Below, one piece after another: positions 43,784-53,092 of a stretch of DNA of 64,000 bases. Numbering within the stretch: the stretch's first letter is position 1; every line of letters starts with the position of its first letter. The stretch lies in assembly GCA_965230485.1 (NCBI GenBank), contig CBDDLA010000001.1, positions 248,001 to 312,000 of the forward strand, written 5' to 3'. This stretch comes from Putridiphycobacter sp965230485. Lineage in GTDB: Bacteria > Bacteroidota > Bacteroidia > Flavobacteriales_D > Crocinitomicaceae. A model generated the notes under the pieces. It saw nothing but the letters and a program-made list of their open reading frames with translations, made no database searches and was not told where the DNA came from. Both the position numbers and the translations under genes were made by a program.

Positions 43784-44980
43784 ATGAAAAAAGTATTAAT
43801 TGCTGGGCTACTACTAGTATCAACCTCTGTTTTGGCTCAAAAAAGTGCAACAACTAATGCGGCCATGGTATGGAAATCATATCAGGTCAATTTAGGTGGT
43901 GGGAATGCAGAGGCGGCAGAAAAAGATTTGCTTGAAGCTATAGATTATATTTCTAAAGCGGCAAAACATGAAACAACAATGAATGACCCTAAAACTTTAA
44001 TGTATAAGGGTAAAATTTATTGTGAAGCTGCTAAAATGGGGGCTGTTTCAAATAATGAGTCCTTAAAAGCCTATGGAAATGAAAAAACCAGAAATGAAGG
44101 TTTGGCTGCATTCAAAATGTCTGCAGAGAAAGACAGAAAGGGGAGATATGGGGATGATATAGCTGATTACTGCAGAGCTGTCAGAGGTCAATCTTATAAT
44201 TCAGCTGTAAAGCTATATGAAGAAAAAAAGTATGGTGCATCTATGGAGGCCTTTATGTCTTCTGCTGATTATGGTGCAGCCATGGGACTGACGGACACTG
44301 TGGCTATTTACTATGGTGGCATTGCCGCTTTGAAAGCCGAGAATTATGAAAAAGCATTGCAAGCTTTTACGGTAACGTCAAATCTTGGATATGAATTACC
44401 GACTTCATCTTCGTATTTAGCTGAAGCCTATGGAAAACTAGATAAGTCTGACGAAGGTGAAAAGGCCTTAAGTGAGCTTTTAAAAAAGAATCCTGGAAAT
44501 AAAGATGTGATGATATCTCTTATTAATATTTACTTGGGATCTGGAAAAAAAGATGAAGCTGAAAAAGTATTGTCAGATGCCATTGCGTTAGATCCCAACA
44601 ATAAGGAACTTCACTATGTTGTAGGAACAATTTATGAAGGTCAGGAACGTTATGATGATGCAGAGAAAGCATATAAAAAGGTGCTAGAAATTGACCCTGC
44701 ATACAGTAATGCTTTGCTTGGACTTGGGGCTGTTTATTTTAACAAAGCCGCTACACTTAATGGTCAAATCAACGATTTAGCATTGGGTGACCCCAAGGAA
44801 GAAGAGTATAGAACTCAAATGAAAGAAAATTTTGAAAAAGCGCTACCTTATCTTGAAAAAGCTAATGAGTTGACACCAAATAATACTGAAATAATAGGAT
44901 CTTTACGTCAAGCTTATTATAAAGTAGGTAATATGGAAAAAGCGAAGGAAATGAAAACGAAGCTTGATGCTTTGAAATAA
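43784..44980 (+). CDS. Secreted TPR repeat protein
   Basis: 398 residues. Signal peptide about 1-19 (VLIAGLLLVSTSVLAQ), then TPR-like helices, clearest at about 255-320 (YVVGTIYEGQERYDDAEKAY; KKVLEIDPAYSNALLGLGAVY). Probably a periplasmic scaffold. Location immediately after gyrA is, as I recall, common in Bacteroidota. Function unknown. Confidence 0.85.
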   Translation: MKKVLIAGLLLVSTSVLAQKSATTNAAMVWKSYQVNLGGGNAEAAEKDLLEAIDYISKAAKHETTMNDPKTLMYKGKIYCEAAKMGAVSNNESLKAYGNEKTRNEGLAAFKMSAEKDRKGRYGDDIADYCRAVRGQSYNSAVKLYEEKKYGASMEAFMSSADYGAAMGLTDTVAIYYGGIAALKAENYEKALQAFTVTSNLGYELPTSSSYLAEAYGKLDKSDEGEKALSELLKKNPGNKDVMISLINIYLGSGKKDEAEKVLSDAIALDPNNKELHYVVGTIYEGQERYDDAEKAYKKVLEIDPAYSNALLGLGAVYFNKAATLNGQINDLALGDPKEEEYRTQMKENFEKALPYLEKANELTPNNTEIIGSLRQAYYKVGNMEKAKEMKTKLDALK

Positions 44981-45002
44981 AATTAGAAAGTACTACTTTT
45001 AT

Positions 45003-45031
45003 AAAAGGAACCCTAAAAGGTTCCTTTTTTT
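45003..45031 (+). terminator. Rho-independent terminator after the TPR gene
   Basis: Perfect 10-bp stem (45003-45012 with 45019-45028), 6-base loop and T to 45031. The next gene's ATG starts at 45032, directly on the last T. Confidence 0.85.
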
Positions 45032-45562
45032 ATGTTAAATATTGAGACCGCATCCCTAGATAGCCAAAGCCAAGAAGAAATTGATCAGTTATACAATATT
45101 ATTATTAAAGGTTATGAACTGACTGAAGAAGAAGTTTGGGGTAAACATTATATTAGAATTTTTAGACCAGAATTTGATGCTTTGGTCAATCAAAAACAAG
45201 TTTTGATTGCTAAATACAATGGAATAGTAGTAGGAGGTATTCATCATTATCAGCTAGCGAATGAAGTTTATACCTTTAGTTTACTTGCGACTGATTTTGC
45301 ATTTTCAGGTAAGGGATTTGGGACGGCTTTGATTGAAGCTGTTGAAGATATAGCTTTAAAAACAGGTCATAAAAAAGTGCAGATGGAAATTTTAAGGGTC
45401 AAAGGGTTAGATACAGTATCTAAGCTAAAACTGGCCAAGTTTTACGAAAAGCTTGGCTATCAGTATACACATTCCGAAGATTGCAGTTGTAAAATACCAA
45501 TGCCAAAATATGGAAGGTTAAAAGCACAGAGTGATTTCGACTTTTATGTAAAGTCATTATAA
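45032..45562 (+). CDS. GNAT family N-acetyltransferase
   Basis: 176 residues, one GNAT domain with the acetyl-CoA loop GKGFGTALIEAVE and a Y(E)KLGY motif. The substrate is unknown. The reading frame opens exactly at the end of the upstream terminator, leaving no leader; the N-terminal residues before the fold (about 1-20) mean a later start is possible, but no in-frame ATG offers itself until well inside. A strong terminator follows. Confidence 0.82.
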   Translation: MLNIETASLDSQSQEEIDQLYNIIIKGYELTEEEVWGKHYIRIFRPEFDALVNQKQVLIAKYNGIVVGGIHHYQLANEVYTFSLLATDFAFSGKGFGTALIEAVEDIALKTGHKKVQMEILRVKGLDTVSKLKLAKFYEKLGYQYTHSEDCSCKIPMPKYGRLKAQSDFDFYVKSL

Positions 45563-45565
45563 CTA

Positions 45566-45598
45566 AAAAGCATCCGTGAGTAACGGATGCTTTTCATT
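45566..45598 (+). terminator. Rho-independent terminator after the GNAT gene
   Basis: Perfect 12-bp stem (45566-45577 with 45583-45594), 5-base loop, T-rich tail. Confidence 0.9.
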
Positions 45599-45737
45599 TT
45601 ATTAAACTATGAAAAATTAATAAAAACAGTTAAATACCTATGAAATTATCTAATCTGCATTTCAAATTTAAGCACATTATTTAATATTTAGAAATCTTGT
45701 CTAAGTTTTTATTTTAACATGGGTTAAGAAAGTGAAA

Positions 45738-46538
45738 CTATAATTGCAATACATGTTCATAGGAATATTGCTCTATTTTTTTTGGTCTATTTTTAAACAA
45801 ACCATAAAAAGTAGATCCAGATCCAGACATTGAAGCATAAAGTGCACCTGTATCATACAATTTATTTTTTACGTTAATAAGGTCTGTATGAGTATAGAAA
45901 ATAGAAGATTCAAAATCATTCTTGATGTTGTTTTTCCATTCGGACACGCCATAATTAATATCCAATTTTAGGTCACTATTAGAGCTTTTCGGTTTAATTT
46001 TGGAATAAGCTTCTTTAGTACCTATATGAATGCCCGGGTTAATTAAATAAATGTAATAATTTGATAGATCTACATTTATTTCCTCCATTTTGTCTCCAAC
46101 CCCTGTAATGTATTTAGGTGAACTAGCAATAAAAAAAGGACAATCGCTTCCTAGTTCAAAGGCGTAAGCCTCTAACTGATTATTTGACAGCTTTAAATTA
46201 AATAAAACATTTAACATGCTTAATGTGTAAGCTGCATCAGAAGAACCACCACCAAGTCCAGCACCCATTGGTATTTGCTTATGAAGGTGAATTGCAACAT
46301 TGTCAATATTGTGTTTACTTTTTAATAAATTAAATGCCTTGACTACAAGATTAGATTCAAGGTCTCCAGATATATTCAATCCACTAGAGGTAAAAGCAAA
46401 TGTTTCCGAAAAATTTATTTCTAAAATATCAAATAACGGAATTGGGTAAAAAATACTTTCAATATTATGATAACCATCTTTTCGTTTATTGACCACATTA
46501 AGCCCGATATTAATTTTAGCAGAAGGATATGAAATCAT
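45738..46538 (-). CDS. ispE: 4-diphosphocytidyl-2-C-methyl-D-erythritol kinase
   Basis: 266 residues, GHMP kinase fold. Motifs: AKINIGLNVVNKRKDGYHN, the ATP loop PMGAGLGGGSSDAAY (about 88-102), GSDCPFF and SMSGSGSTFYG. IspE is the fourth enzyme of the MEP isoprenoid pathway. It faces the accA gene across a 155-bp gap. The product feeds polyprenyl carriers, which links it functionally (not by operon) to the DUF368 transporter. Confidence 0.95.
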   Translation of the reverse strand: MISYPSAKINIGLNVVNKRKDGYHNIESIFYPIPLFDILEINFSETFAFTSSGLNISGDLESNLVVKAFNLLKSKHNIDNVAIHLHKQIPMGAGLGGGSSDAAYTLSMLNVLFNLKLSNNQLEAYAFELGSDCPFFIASSPKYITGVGDKMEEINVDLSNYYIYLINPGIHIGTKEAYSKIKPKSSNSDLKLDINYGVSEWKNNIKNDFESSIFYTHTDLINVKNKLYDTGALYASMSGSGSTFYGLFKNRPKKIEQYSYEHVLQL

Positions 46539-46693
46539 TTCTTTTATTGTAAGGCAACGAATATAATACTTTTACTCAAGATGAAATAATTTGAAATATT
46601 TTCCAAAGCGAGCTTTTTCAATAAAACTTTATTCAAAATGCTATATCTTACCTAAAATATTTTGTAAATTTCGCCTCTCAAAATTATACGATC

Positions 46694-47653
46694 ATGGAAA
46701 ATTATTTACCATTCGAAGAGCCGATTAAGATTATAGATGAAGAGATTATCAAAGTACGTGAAGTTGAAGCGAATAGTGGTGTGGACCCGTCTAAATTGAT
46801 TAAGGACCTTGAAAAGAAGAAAACACAGACCATAAAAGACATTTTCAAAGAATTATCTCCATGGCAACGGGTTCAATTATCTCGTCATCCAGACAGACCT
46901 TATAGTTTAGATTATATCAATGCTATTACAGAAGGTAATTTTGTTGAATTTCACGGTGATAGAAATGTAAAAGATGACAAAGCTATGGTTGGTGGCTTTG
47001 GAGAGATTGACGGAAAGACCTACATGCTAGTTGGTCAACAAAAAGGTAACAATACCAAACAACGTCAGTATAGAAACTTTGGAATGTCAAACCCAGAAGG
47101 GTATCGAAAAGCCTTAAGGTTGTTTAAAATGGCTGAAAAATTTAATAAACCAATCGTTACTTTCATTGATACGCCTGGCGCTTTTCCAGGTTTGGAAGCA
47201 GAAGAAAGAGGTCAGGGTGAAGCCATTGCGCGGAATATTTATGAAATGATGAGATTAAAGGTGCCAGTCATCTGCATAATCATAGGAGAAGGTGCTTCGG
47301 GTGGAGCATTAGGGATAGGTGTTGGAGATAAAGTAGCAATGCTAGAAAATTCATGGTACTCGGTTATATCACCTGAAAATTGCTCTACCATTCTTTGGCG
47401 AAGTTGGGATTTCAAAGAAGTGGCAGCGTCAGCGCTTAAATTGACATCAAAAGATATGAAAGACCTTAAAATTGTTGATGATATTTTAAGGGAGCCAATT
47501 GGAGGTGCTCATAGAAATAAAGCCGGTATTTTTGAAACAGTTAAGAACTACATTACGAAAAATACTGAAAAACTAGAAAAATCAGACGTCACTAAACGAA
47601 TTGACAAACGTCATAACAAGTTTATTGACATGGGTGTATTCAAAGGGAGATAG
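46694..47653 (+). CDS. accA: Acetyl-CoA carboxylase carboxyltransferase subunit alpha
   Basis: 319 residues, full length. Motifs include RHPDRPYSLDYI, FHGDRNVKDDKAMVGG, FIDTPGAFPGLEAEERGQ and GEGASGGALGIGVGD. Works with AccD to carboxylate acetyl-CoA for fatty acid synthesis. TAAATTTC at 46665-46672 is one base from the -7 consensus and may be its promoter. Confidence 0.96.
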   Translation: MENYLPFEEPIKIIDEEIIKVREVEANSGVDPSKLIKDLEKKKTQTIKDIFKELSPWQRVQLSRHPDRPYSLDYINAITEGNFVEFHGDRNVKDDKAMVGGFGEIDGKTYMLVGQQKGNNTKQRQYRNFGMSNPEGYRKALRLFKMAEKFNKPIVTFIDTPGAFPGLEAEERGQGEAIARNIYEMMRLKVPVICIIIGEGASGGALGIGVGDKVAMLENSWYSVISPENCSTILWRSWDFKEVAASALKLTSKDMKDLKIVDDILREPIGGAHRNKAGIFETVKNYITKNTEKLEKSDVTKRIDKRHNKFIDMGVFKGR

Positions 47654-47659
47654 GCGTAA

Positions 47660-48370
47660 ATGATTGGATCAGATTTTCCAAAAATTGAATTTGAACTTTT
47701 TGGATTAAACTTATTGGAACCAATGGCTATTATCACCGATACTATTATGGGTGGTTTAAGTGTTTATTTTGGGATTAAGATACTTGGCCTTTCTAAAAAA
47801 ATAGTATTCAATAAGTATTGGTCACTTTTTTTTATCATTTTCGGGGTTGGTTCAATGATAGGTGGAATAGGTCATACTTTCTATAACCAACTTGGACTAT
47901 TTGGAAAGTTTCCTTCTTGGTTTAGTGGACCAATTGCAGTCTATTTTGCTGAAATGGCCATGATATCTCTTTATCCGAAAATGAAAATAAGATCAAGATT
48001 AAAAAATTGGTTTAATATCAAACTTATAGTTGTTTATGCCATTTTCTTCTATCTACTATTCTTTGTAAAAAATCCAACAAATCCTAATTTGCCTTTTCTA
48101 CCGGTAGCAATTAATACTATTTTAGGAATGATTTCAACAGTAGGCGTTTTAGGTTATATGTATACCAAGAAGTATTCTCCCCATTTTAAGTTTTTTTGGT
48201 TAGGGGTTATTATCATGTTTCCGTCAGCGCTTATTTTTTTGCTAAAAATAAATGTTCATCAATGGTTCGATAAAAACGATTTTAGTCATGTACTATTAAC
48301 AATTGGAATCATTTATTGGTATCTTGGGGTCACTAAATTGGCAAATAGTTTCAAATTTTCGGACATATGA
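47660..48370 (+). CDS. Seven-helix membrane protein, possible CREST/DUF6962-like
   Basis: 236 residues, almost entirely transmembrane with about seven helices. Polar residues within or near helices include His72 (GGIGHTFYN), His175, His200, Asp204, Asp207 and His210 (WFDKNDFSH), with Asp27 and Glu98 also buried. This H/D spacing is reminiscent of the ceramidase/PAQR/Per1 (CREST) metal-dependent hydrolase class, but I see no definitive signature and the DUF6962 label is from memory. Follows accA by 7 bp and overlaps the next gene by 4 bp (ATGA). Confidence 0.6.
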   Translation: MIGSDFPKIEFELFGLNLLEPMAIITDTIMGGLSVYFGIKILGLSKKIVFNKYWSLFFIIFGVGSMIGGIGHTFYNQLGLFGKFPSWFSGPIAVYFAEMAMISLYPKMKIRSRLKNWFNIKLIVVYAIFFYLLFFVKNPTNPNLPFLPVAINTILGMISTVGVLGYMYTKKYSPHFKFFWLGVIIMFPSALIFLLKINVHQWFDKNDFSHVLLTIGIIYWYLGVTKLANSFKFSDI

Positions 48371-48963
48371 TTTATGAATTCAAAGGTTTTAAACCCGTTA
48401 TTCATCCTTCGGCATTTATCCATCCTCAAGCTACGGTTACAGGTAATGTAATTATCGGTAAAGATGTATACATTGGCCCATCCTGTGCTTTAAGAGGTGA
48501 TTGGGGGCAGATAGTTATTGAAGACGGTTGCAATGTTCAGGAAAACTGCACGGTGCATATGTTTCCAGGTAAAACAGTTACATTGAGCAAGGGAGCTCAT
48601 ATAGGACATGGTGCTATTATACATGGCGGTACTATAGGTGAGAATAGTATGATAGGTATGAACGCGGTGATAATGGATGATGTAGTGATTGAAAAAGAGT
48701 GCATTATTGGTGCCTTGGCATTTGTGCCGGCAAACACGATCATTCCAAAAAGAAGTCTTGCGGTTGGTAATCCAGCAAAAATAATTAAGCAAGTGTCGGA
48801 TGAGATGATTGCCTGGAAGACAAAGGGTACCATGCTTTATCAAAAATTACCCTCTGAATGTCATGAAACATTAAAAGCATGCAAACCTTTAACAGAAATT
48901 GAACCGAATAGACCAAATCAAGATACTCTTTTTGCAACATGGGAAAGTATAAAAAAAGGATAG
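48367..48963 (+). CDS. Hexapeptide-repeat protein, PaaY/gamma-carbonic anhydrase-like
   Basis: 198 residues. Left-handed beta helix from about 12 (HPSAFIHPQATVTGNVIIG) to about 150, with histidines placed as in gamma-class carbonic anhydrases (HMFPGKT, HIGHGAIIHGG) and a C-terminal helix as in PaaY/CaiE. Members act as zinc enzymes or thioesterases; the paa operon is not nearby, so its role is open. Coupled to the upstream membrane protein. Confidence 0.83.
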   Translation: MIYEFKGFKPVIHPSAFIHPQATVTGNVIIGKDVYIGPSCALRGDWGQIVIEDGCNVQENCTVHMFPGKTVTLSKGAHIGHGAIIHGGTIGENSMIGMNAVIMDDVVIEKECIIGALAFVPANTIIPKRSLAVGNPAKIIKQVSDEMIAWKTKGTMLYQKLPSECHETLKACKPLTEIEPNRPNQDTLFATWESIKKG

Positions 48964-49022
48964 GGTAGTCTGTTATACTAAAATGCAATGCATTTTTTTG
49001 ATTAATCTATATTTTTCTATAC

Positions 49023-49445
49023 CTAATTTCTACTTTTAAACGGAGAGATATTGGTTGATTTTAAAGTATTGACAAATTCATATCTAGTCAAGGTAATAAG
49101 TAATATGACTTCTCCAAAAAAATAAATGAAATCATAAACTGTTAGGACTTCTGTATGGTAGATGACTAAAGTAATGGTAATGAAAGCATAGACTAAATTA
49201 CCAAAAGCAATACCTTTTAAGTAGTTGTGCAAGCCTTTTGGATTTAATAGGGCACAGACCATAGAATACAAACAAAAAACAACGGCTATTGTTGCTAGTT
49301 GATATAATATAGTTAACGGCATCTTAAAATATTGATCAAAATAGGGGATTACAACACCTAAAAATAAGGCAGAAATAGCAGCGCCTATACTATCAAGTAT
49401 AAAGAGAGTTCTAATGGATGTTTTCTTAATTTTTATGATTCTCAA
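49023..49445 (-). CDS. Small four-helix membrane protein, unknown
   Basis: 140 residues with four hydrophobic segments (about 12-32, 43-65, 76-95, 105-122). No motif recognised. It is 6 bp after the VOC protein gene and probably co-transcribed with it. Confidence 0.6.
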   Translation of the reverse strand: MRIIKIKKTSIRTLFILDSIGAAISALFLGVVIPYFDQYFKMPLTILYQLATIAVVFCLYSMVCALLNPKGLHNYLKGIAFGNLVYAFITITLVIYHTEVLTVYDFIYFFGEVILLITLTRYEFVNTLKSTNISPFKSRN

Positions 49446-49451
49446 GAGACA

Positions 49452-49976
49452 CTAACGGTGTTGGTCAACCAAAATCACATTCCCATCAGGATCTGATACC
49501 ATAAAACTTGCTGGTCCTTCAGTTGAATCTGGTGCCTCCGTGATCAGTTTTAACCCTTGATCTTTCAGTTTTTTTTGAATAACCCTCACGTCATCAAACG
49601 CGTCAATATTTCGGGCGTTTTCGTCCCAACCAGGATTAAAGGTTAAAATATTTTCATCAAACATACCTTGAAAGAGACCAATAATTGAATGTTCATTTTT
49701 CATAATTAGGTAGTTCATGTCCATATTGCCTCCATTAACTTTAAAACCTAGTTTTTCGTAAAAGGCTTTTGAAGCTTTTAAATCCTTAACGCTTAAACTC
49801 ACTGAGAATGCGCCTAATTTTAGATTTGTTTCTGCCATACTATTTATATTTTCATTGTGTTGATTTAAATTCGCGATTTCAACTTTCTTTGGTGATTCAC
49901 TATAACCAATTATAATATACCCAATTGTGAAGGCCATCACTAAACCTGAAACCATGATGTAATTCTTCCTTATCAT
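49452..49976 (-). CDS. VOC (glyoxalase/dioxygenase superfamily) protein with N-terminal anchor
   Basis: 174 residues. An N-terminal hydrophobic segment (about 7-25), a short linker, then one VOC domain from about 50 (FSVSLSVKDLKASKAFYEKLGF to VSDPDGNVILVDQH). The anchor is unusual, since most VOC proteins are soluble. A downstream ATG (MAETNLKLGAFS, about residue 47) would give a plain cytosolic VOC protein, so the start is uncertain. Activity unknown. Confidence 0.75.
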   Translation of the reverse strand: MIRKNYIMVSGLVMAFTIGYIIIGYSESPKKVEIANLNQHNENINSMAETNLKLGAFSVSLSVKDLKASKAFYEKLGFKVNGGNMDMNYLIMKNEHSIIGLFQGMFDENILTFNPGWDENARNIDAFDDVRVIQKKLKDQGLKLITEAPDSTEGPASFMVSDPDGNVILVDQHR

Positions 49977-49993
49977 AAGTCCTACTATATTAT

Positions 49994-50857
49994 TTATTGC
50001 GTAAATAAGCTCTCAATACTATCTTTAGAACCTCTTGGGTGAAATTCTATTCGAACAATATCAGATACTTTTAGTCCTAACAGTGTACTGGCGCCTCCGC
50101 CATTGCCTTTTATCCCTTTATTGATGGCAATCTCTAAAAAGCCACTTCCATTAAATAACGCTAATTTTTCACCTACAGGAACTTCATTGTAATTATCAGA
50201 GATTTTTTCAATAAAGTATTTAGATTGCCTAAAGTAAATGGTAAACGCTTCACCTTTACCAATTTGTTTGAAAAGAGCTTCCGTAATGTTAACAATTACA
50301 TTGCCATAATGGTCGGTATGAATCACGGACCCTTTAATTAAATTATTTTCAGTAATAGCCTGAGTGATAAATGCTCGTCTTACTGTTTTTACCGCCTCAC
50401 CGATTTCAGATAGTGGTTTTCCGTTAATTATATCAATTATGGTTGGAATATATATGTATTTGTTAGGGTACCTTAAAGCTTGCTTGGAAGAAAAATCATC
50501 TATGACAATAATTTCCTCAGCTTCATGAAAGTCTGGAAGGAGTGAAAAAAAACCGTTATCAAGACCAATAAAAAACTGTCCTTTCAGTTTCATTACAATA
50601 GGATACATGTTTAATTTGGGGGTATCAATGTTGATAATAGGAATTGAGTCAACCCCAACAAAATGAATAGAGCCTTCAGGAAAATCGCGGATAATGTTAT
50701 TAATGTAGTAGGAGGCTTCAGCAATATTGAATGGTTTAACCAGATGCGATACGTCAATTAACTTAATGTTAGGTGCTTTAGATAGTAATTGTCCTTTTAG
50801 AGAGGCCACGTAGTGATCTGCTAAACCTAAGTCAGTAGTTAGGGTGACAATTTGCAT
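49994..50857 (-). CDS. SAM hydrolase/SAM hydroxide adenosyltransferase family (DUF62)
   Basis: 287 residues. N-terminal motif TLTTDLGLADHYVASLKGQ, then VDS-rich loop (HFVGVDSIP) and NGFFSLLP (GxDNG-type LDNGFF), typical of DUF62 proteins that split S-adenosylmethionine into adenosine and methionine. Divergent from phoH, an arrangement I recall as conserved in Bacteroidota. Confidence 0.88.
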   Translation of the reverse strand: MQIVTLTTDLGLADHYVASLKGQLLSKAPNIKLIDVSHLVKPFNIAEASYYINNIIRDFPEGSIHFVGVDSIPIINIDTPKLNMYPIVMKLKGQFFIGLDNGFFSLLPDFHEAEEIIVIDDFSSKQALRYPNKYIYIPTIIDIINGKPLSEIGEAVKTVRRAFITQAITENNLIKGSVIHTDHYGNVIVNITEALFKQIGKGEAFTIYFRQSKYFIEKISDNYNEVPVGEKLALFNGSGFLEIAINKGIKGNGGGASTLLGLKVSDIVRIEFHPRGSKDSIESLFTQ

Positions 50858-50941
50858 TAAAATAAGTCCTTAAAGTGTATTTGTATCAAAATTAATTTTA
50901 ATTTTAACTTTAATACGCGAACCACTAAATAAATTTATATT

Positions 50942-51883
50942 TTGCACGAGAAAAGTATTGAAATTTCTGGAATAGATCCAGTACTTCTATATGGTGTAAA
51001 CCATTCAAAATTAGAAATCATACGCAAATACTTCCCTAAGTTAAAACTGATTGCAAGAGGCAATATTATTAAAGTACTTGGTGAGCCTGAGTTGGTCGAT
51101 TTTTTTGAATCCAAATTGTCGCTTTTAATTAAGCACATCACAAGGTATAATCAATTAACTGATAGTAATATTGATAATCTCATGCTCCAAGATGATAAGG
51201 GGATTCCATTCGATAAGCAAGGAGAAGTATTAATTCATGGAAATGCAGGTAGAACCATCAAGGCCAGAACAAGCAACCAAAGAAAATTAGTAAAAATGTC
51301 AGAAGATAATGATATGGTTTTTGCTGTTGGTCCTGCTGGTACCGGAAAAACTTATACTGCTGTTGCTTTGGCTGTAAGGGCCTTAAAAAATAAAGAAGTT
51401 CGACGAATTATTTTAACAAGACCAGCAGTAGAGGCAGGAGAGAATCTTGGCTTCCTGCCAGGAGATTTAAAAGAAAAACTGGATCCTTACTTACAACCCT
51501 TATATGATGGATTGAGAGATATGATACCGGCAGAAAAATTGGCAGATTTTATTGAAAATAGAGTGGTTGAAATAGCTCCGCTTGCATTTATGCGAGGTAG
51601 AACATTAGATAATGCATTTGTTATTTTAGACGAAGCACAAAATACGACTCATAATCAAATGAAAATGTTTTTGACCAGAATGGGGAAAAATGCAAAATTT
51701 ATCATTACTGGAGATGTTTCTCAAATCGACTTGCCAAAGCATCAAAAATCAGGGCTAGTCAATGCCATTGATTATTTAAAAGATGTAGAAGGAATTGGAA
51801 TTGTGCGCTTAAATCAAAACGACGTTATTCGACATCATTTAGTTAAGAAAGTCATTAAGGCTTTTGAGGAAAATGAGCAGTAA
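50942..51883 (+). CDS. phoH: PhoH family ATPase
   Basis: 313 residues from a TTG start (in-frame stop lies 12 bases upstream and no ATG is available; homologues begin at this point). N-terminal KH-like region (about 1-85), then the PhoH ATPase with GPAGTGKT (130-137), PAVEAGENLGFLPG, FVILDEAQNTTHNQMKM and the GDVSQIDLP motif. Thought to act on RNA or in stress response; exact role unknown. No terminator between it and purC. Confidence 0.9.
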   Translation: MHEKSIEISGIDPVLLYGVNHSKLEIIRKYFPKLKLIARGNIIKVLGEPELVDFFESKLSLLIKHITRYNQLTDSNIDNLMLQDDKGIPFDKQGEVLIHGNAGRTIKARTSNQRKLVKMSEDNDMVFAVGPAGTGKTYTAVALAVRALKNKEVRRIILTRPAVEAGENLGFLPGDLKEKLDPYLQPLYDGLRDMIPAEKLADFIENRVVEIAPLAFMRGRTLDNAFVILDEAQNTTHNQMKMFLTRMGKNAKFIITGDVSQIDLPKHQKSGLVNAIDYLKDVEGIGIVRLNQNDVIRHHLVKKVIKAFEENEQ

Positions 51884-52089
51884 TTCCAACAGAACCCTTC
51901 AGTTCATTGTCTTGTAGTCAGTTTTTATTTCAAATATAATCTTTAGGATTACTTTGAACCCTTCAATATATCACCGTAATTTCCAATTTACATTTAGCTT
52001 TTGGCGAATTTGAGCTTATTATTTGTCATTTAATCTAAATGGTGATAAGTTGACAAAATCTGTTAATAATTATTATTTTAATCGGTATC

Positions 52090-52116
52090 TTGCTATTTAG
52101 ATATGATATACTTTTG
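52090..52116 (+). promoter_or_regulatory. Candidate promoter for purC
   Basis: TTG (52090-52092), 16 bases, TACTTTTG (52109-52116, exact TAnnTTTG), 10 bases before the ATG at 52127. The spacing is one base shorter than the usual 17-23. The preceding gap (51884-52089) shows nothing else I recognise. Confidence 0.5.
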
Positions 52117-52126
52117 CTGATTGAAT

Positions 52127-53074
52127 ATGACAGCAATTACCTCTTCTACATTTCGGTTTCCTCATCAAAAATCAGTTTATAATGGTAAAGTCCGTGACGT
52201 ATACGCGTTAGACAAAGAATATATTGTTATTGTGGCTTCTGATAGAATATCCGCATTCGATCATGTTTTACCAAAAGGCATTCCGTTTAAAGGGCAAGTT
52301 TTAAATCAATTAGCAGCTAAATTTTTAAAAGCTACAGAAGATATTGTTCCAAATTGGTTGTTAGAAACTCCTGATCCTAGTGTAGCAGTGGGACATTTAT
52401 GTGAACCGTTTAAGATAGAAATGGTAATCCGTGGGTACATGTCTGGTCATGCTGCAAGAGAGTATCAAGCAGGAAAAAGAATACTTTGTGGTGTGCCAAT
52501 GCCTGATGGAATGAAAGAAAACGACCAGTTTCCAAAACCAATTATTACCCCAGCAACTAAAGCTGAAGAAGGACATGATGAAGACATTTCAAGAGAGGAT
52601 ATCATTTCAAAAGGAATAGTATCTGCTGAAGAATATGAACTGCTTGAAAAATATACTTATGCTTTGTTTGAAAGAGGAACAAGCTTGGCTGCTGAAAAAG
52701 GACTGATATTAGTTGATACGAAGTATGAGTTTGGAAAGAAAGATGGAAAAATATACTTAATTGATGAAATTCACACGCCTGACTCATCAAGGTATTTCTA
52801 TGCAGATGGTTATGATGAGAGGCAAAGCAAGGGAGAGCCTCAAAAGCAATTATCAAAAGAATTTGTTCGCCAATGGTTAATTGAAAACGGATTCCAGGGG
52901 CTTGAAGGGCAAAGCATACCTGAAATGCCAGATGATTTTGTTCAATTGGTTTCTGAACGCTACATTGAGCTATATGAGAAAATTACTGGAGAACCATTTA
53001 TAAAATCAGATGTTTCTGATATCCATAATAGGATCCAAGGTAATGTTCTAAAATGGATTTCGAAGAAATTTTAG
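52127..53074 (+). CDS. purC: SAICAR synthase
   Basis: 315 residues from ATG 52127; a TTG at 52121 would add only two residues. Long-form PurC. Motifs: YNGKVRDVYALD, DRISAFDH, PKGIPFKGQVLNQL, MVIRGYMSGHA and DEIHTPDSSR. Catalyses ligation of aspartate to CAIR in purine synthesis. Ends convergent with the outer-membrane gene over an AATAAGCTTATT palindrome at 53085-53096. Confidence 0.95.
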   Translation: MTAITSSTFRFPHQKSVYNGKVRDVYALDKEYIVIVASDRISAFDHVLPKGIPFKGQVLNQLAAKFLKATEDIVPNWLLETPDPSVAVGHLCEPFKIEMVIRGYMSGHAAREYQAGKRILCGVPMPDGMKENDQFPKPIITPATKAEEGHDEDISREDIISKGIVSAEEYELLEKYTYALFERGTSLAAEKGLILVDTKYEFGKKDGKIYLIDEIHTPDSSRYFYADGYDERQSKGEPQKQLSKEFVRQWLIENGFQGLEGQSIPEMPDDFVQLVSERYIELYEKITGEPFIKSDVSDIHNRIQGNVLKWISKKF

Positions 53075-53092
53075 GAATAAGCAGGAATAAGC

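Noticed and set aside
48490..48988. Three overlapping minus-strand open frames opposite the hexapeptide protein gene
   Set aside because: Regular glycine/histidine/valine codons of the hexapeptide repeat keep the antisense frames open by chance; translated sequence is His/Cys/Thr-rich and has no family features.
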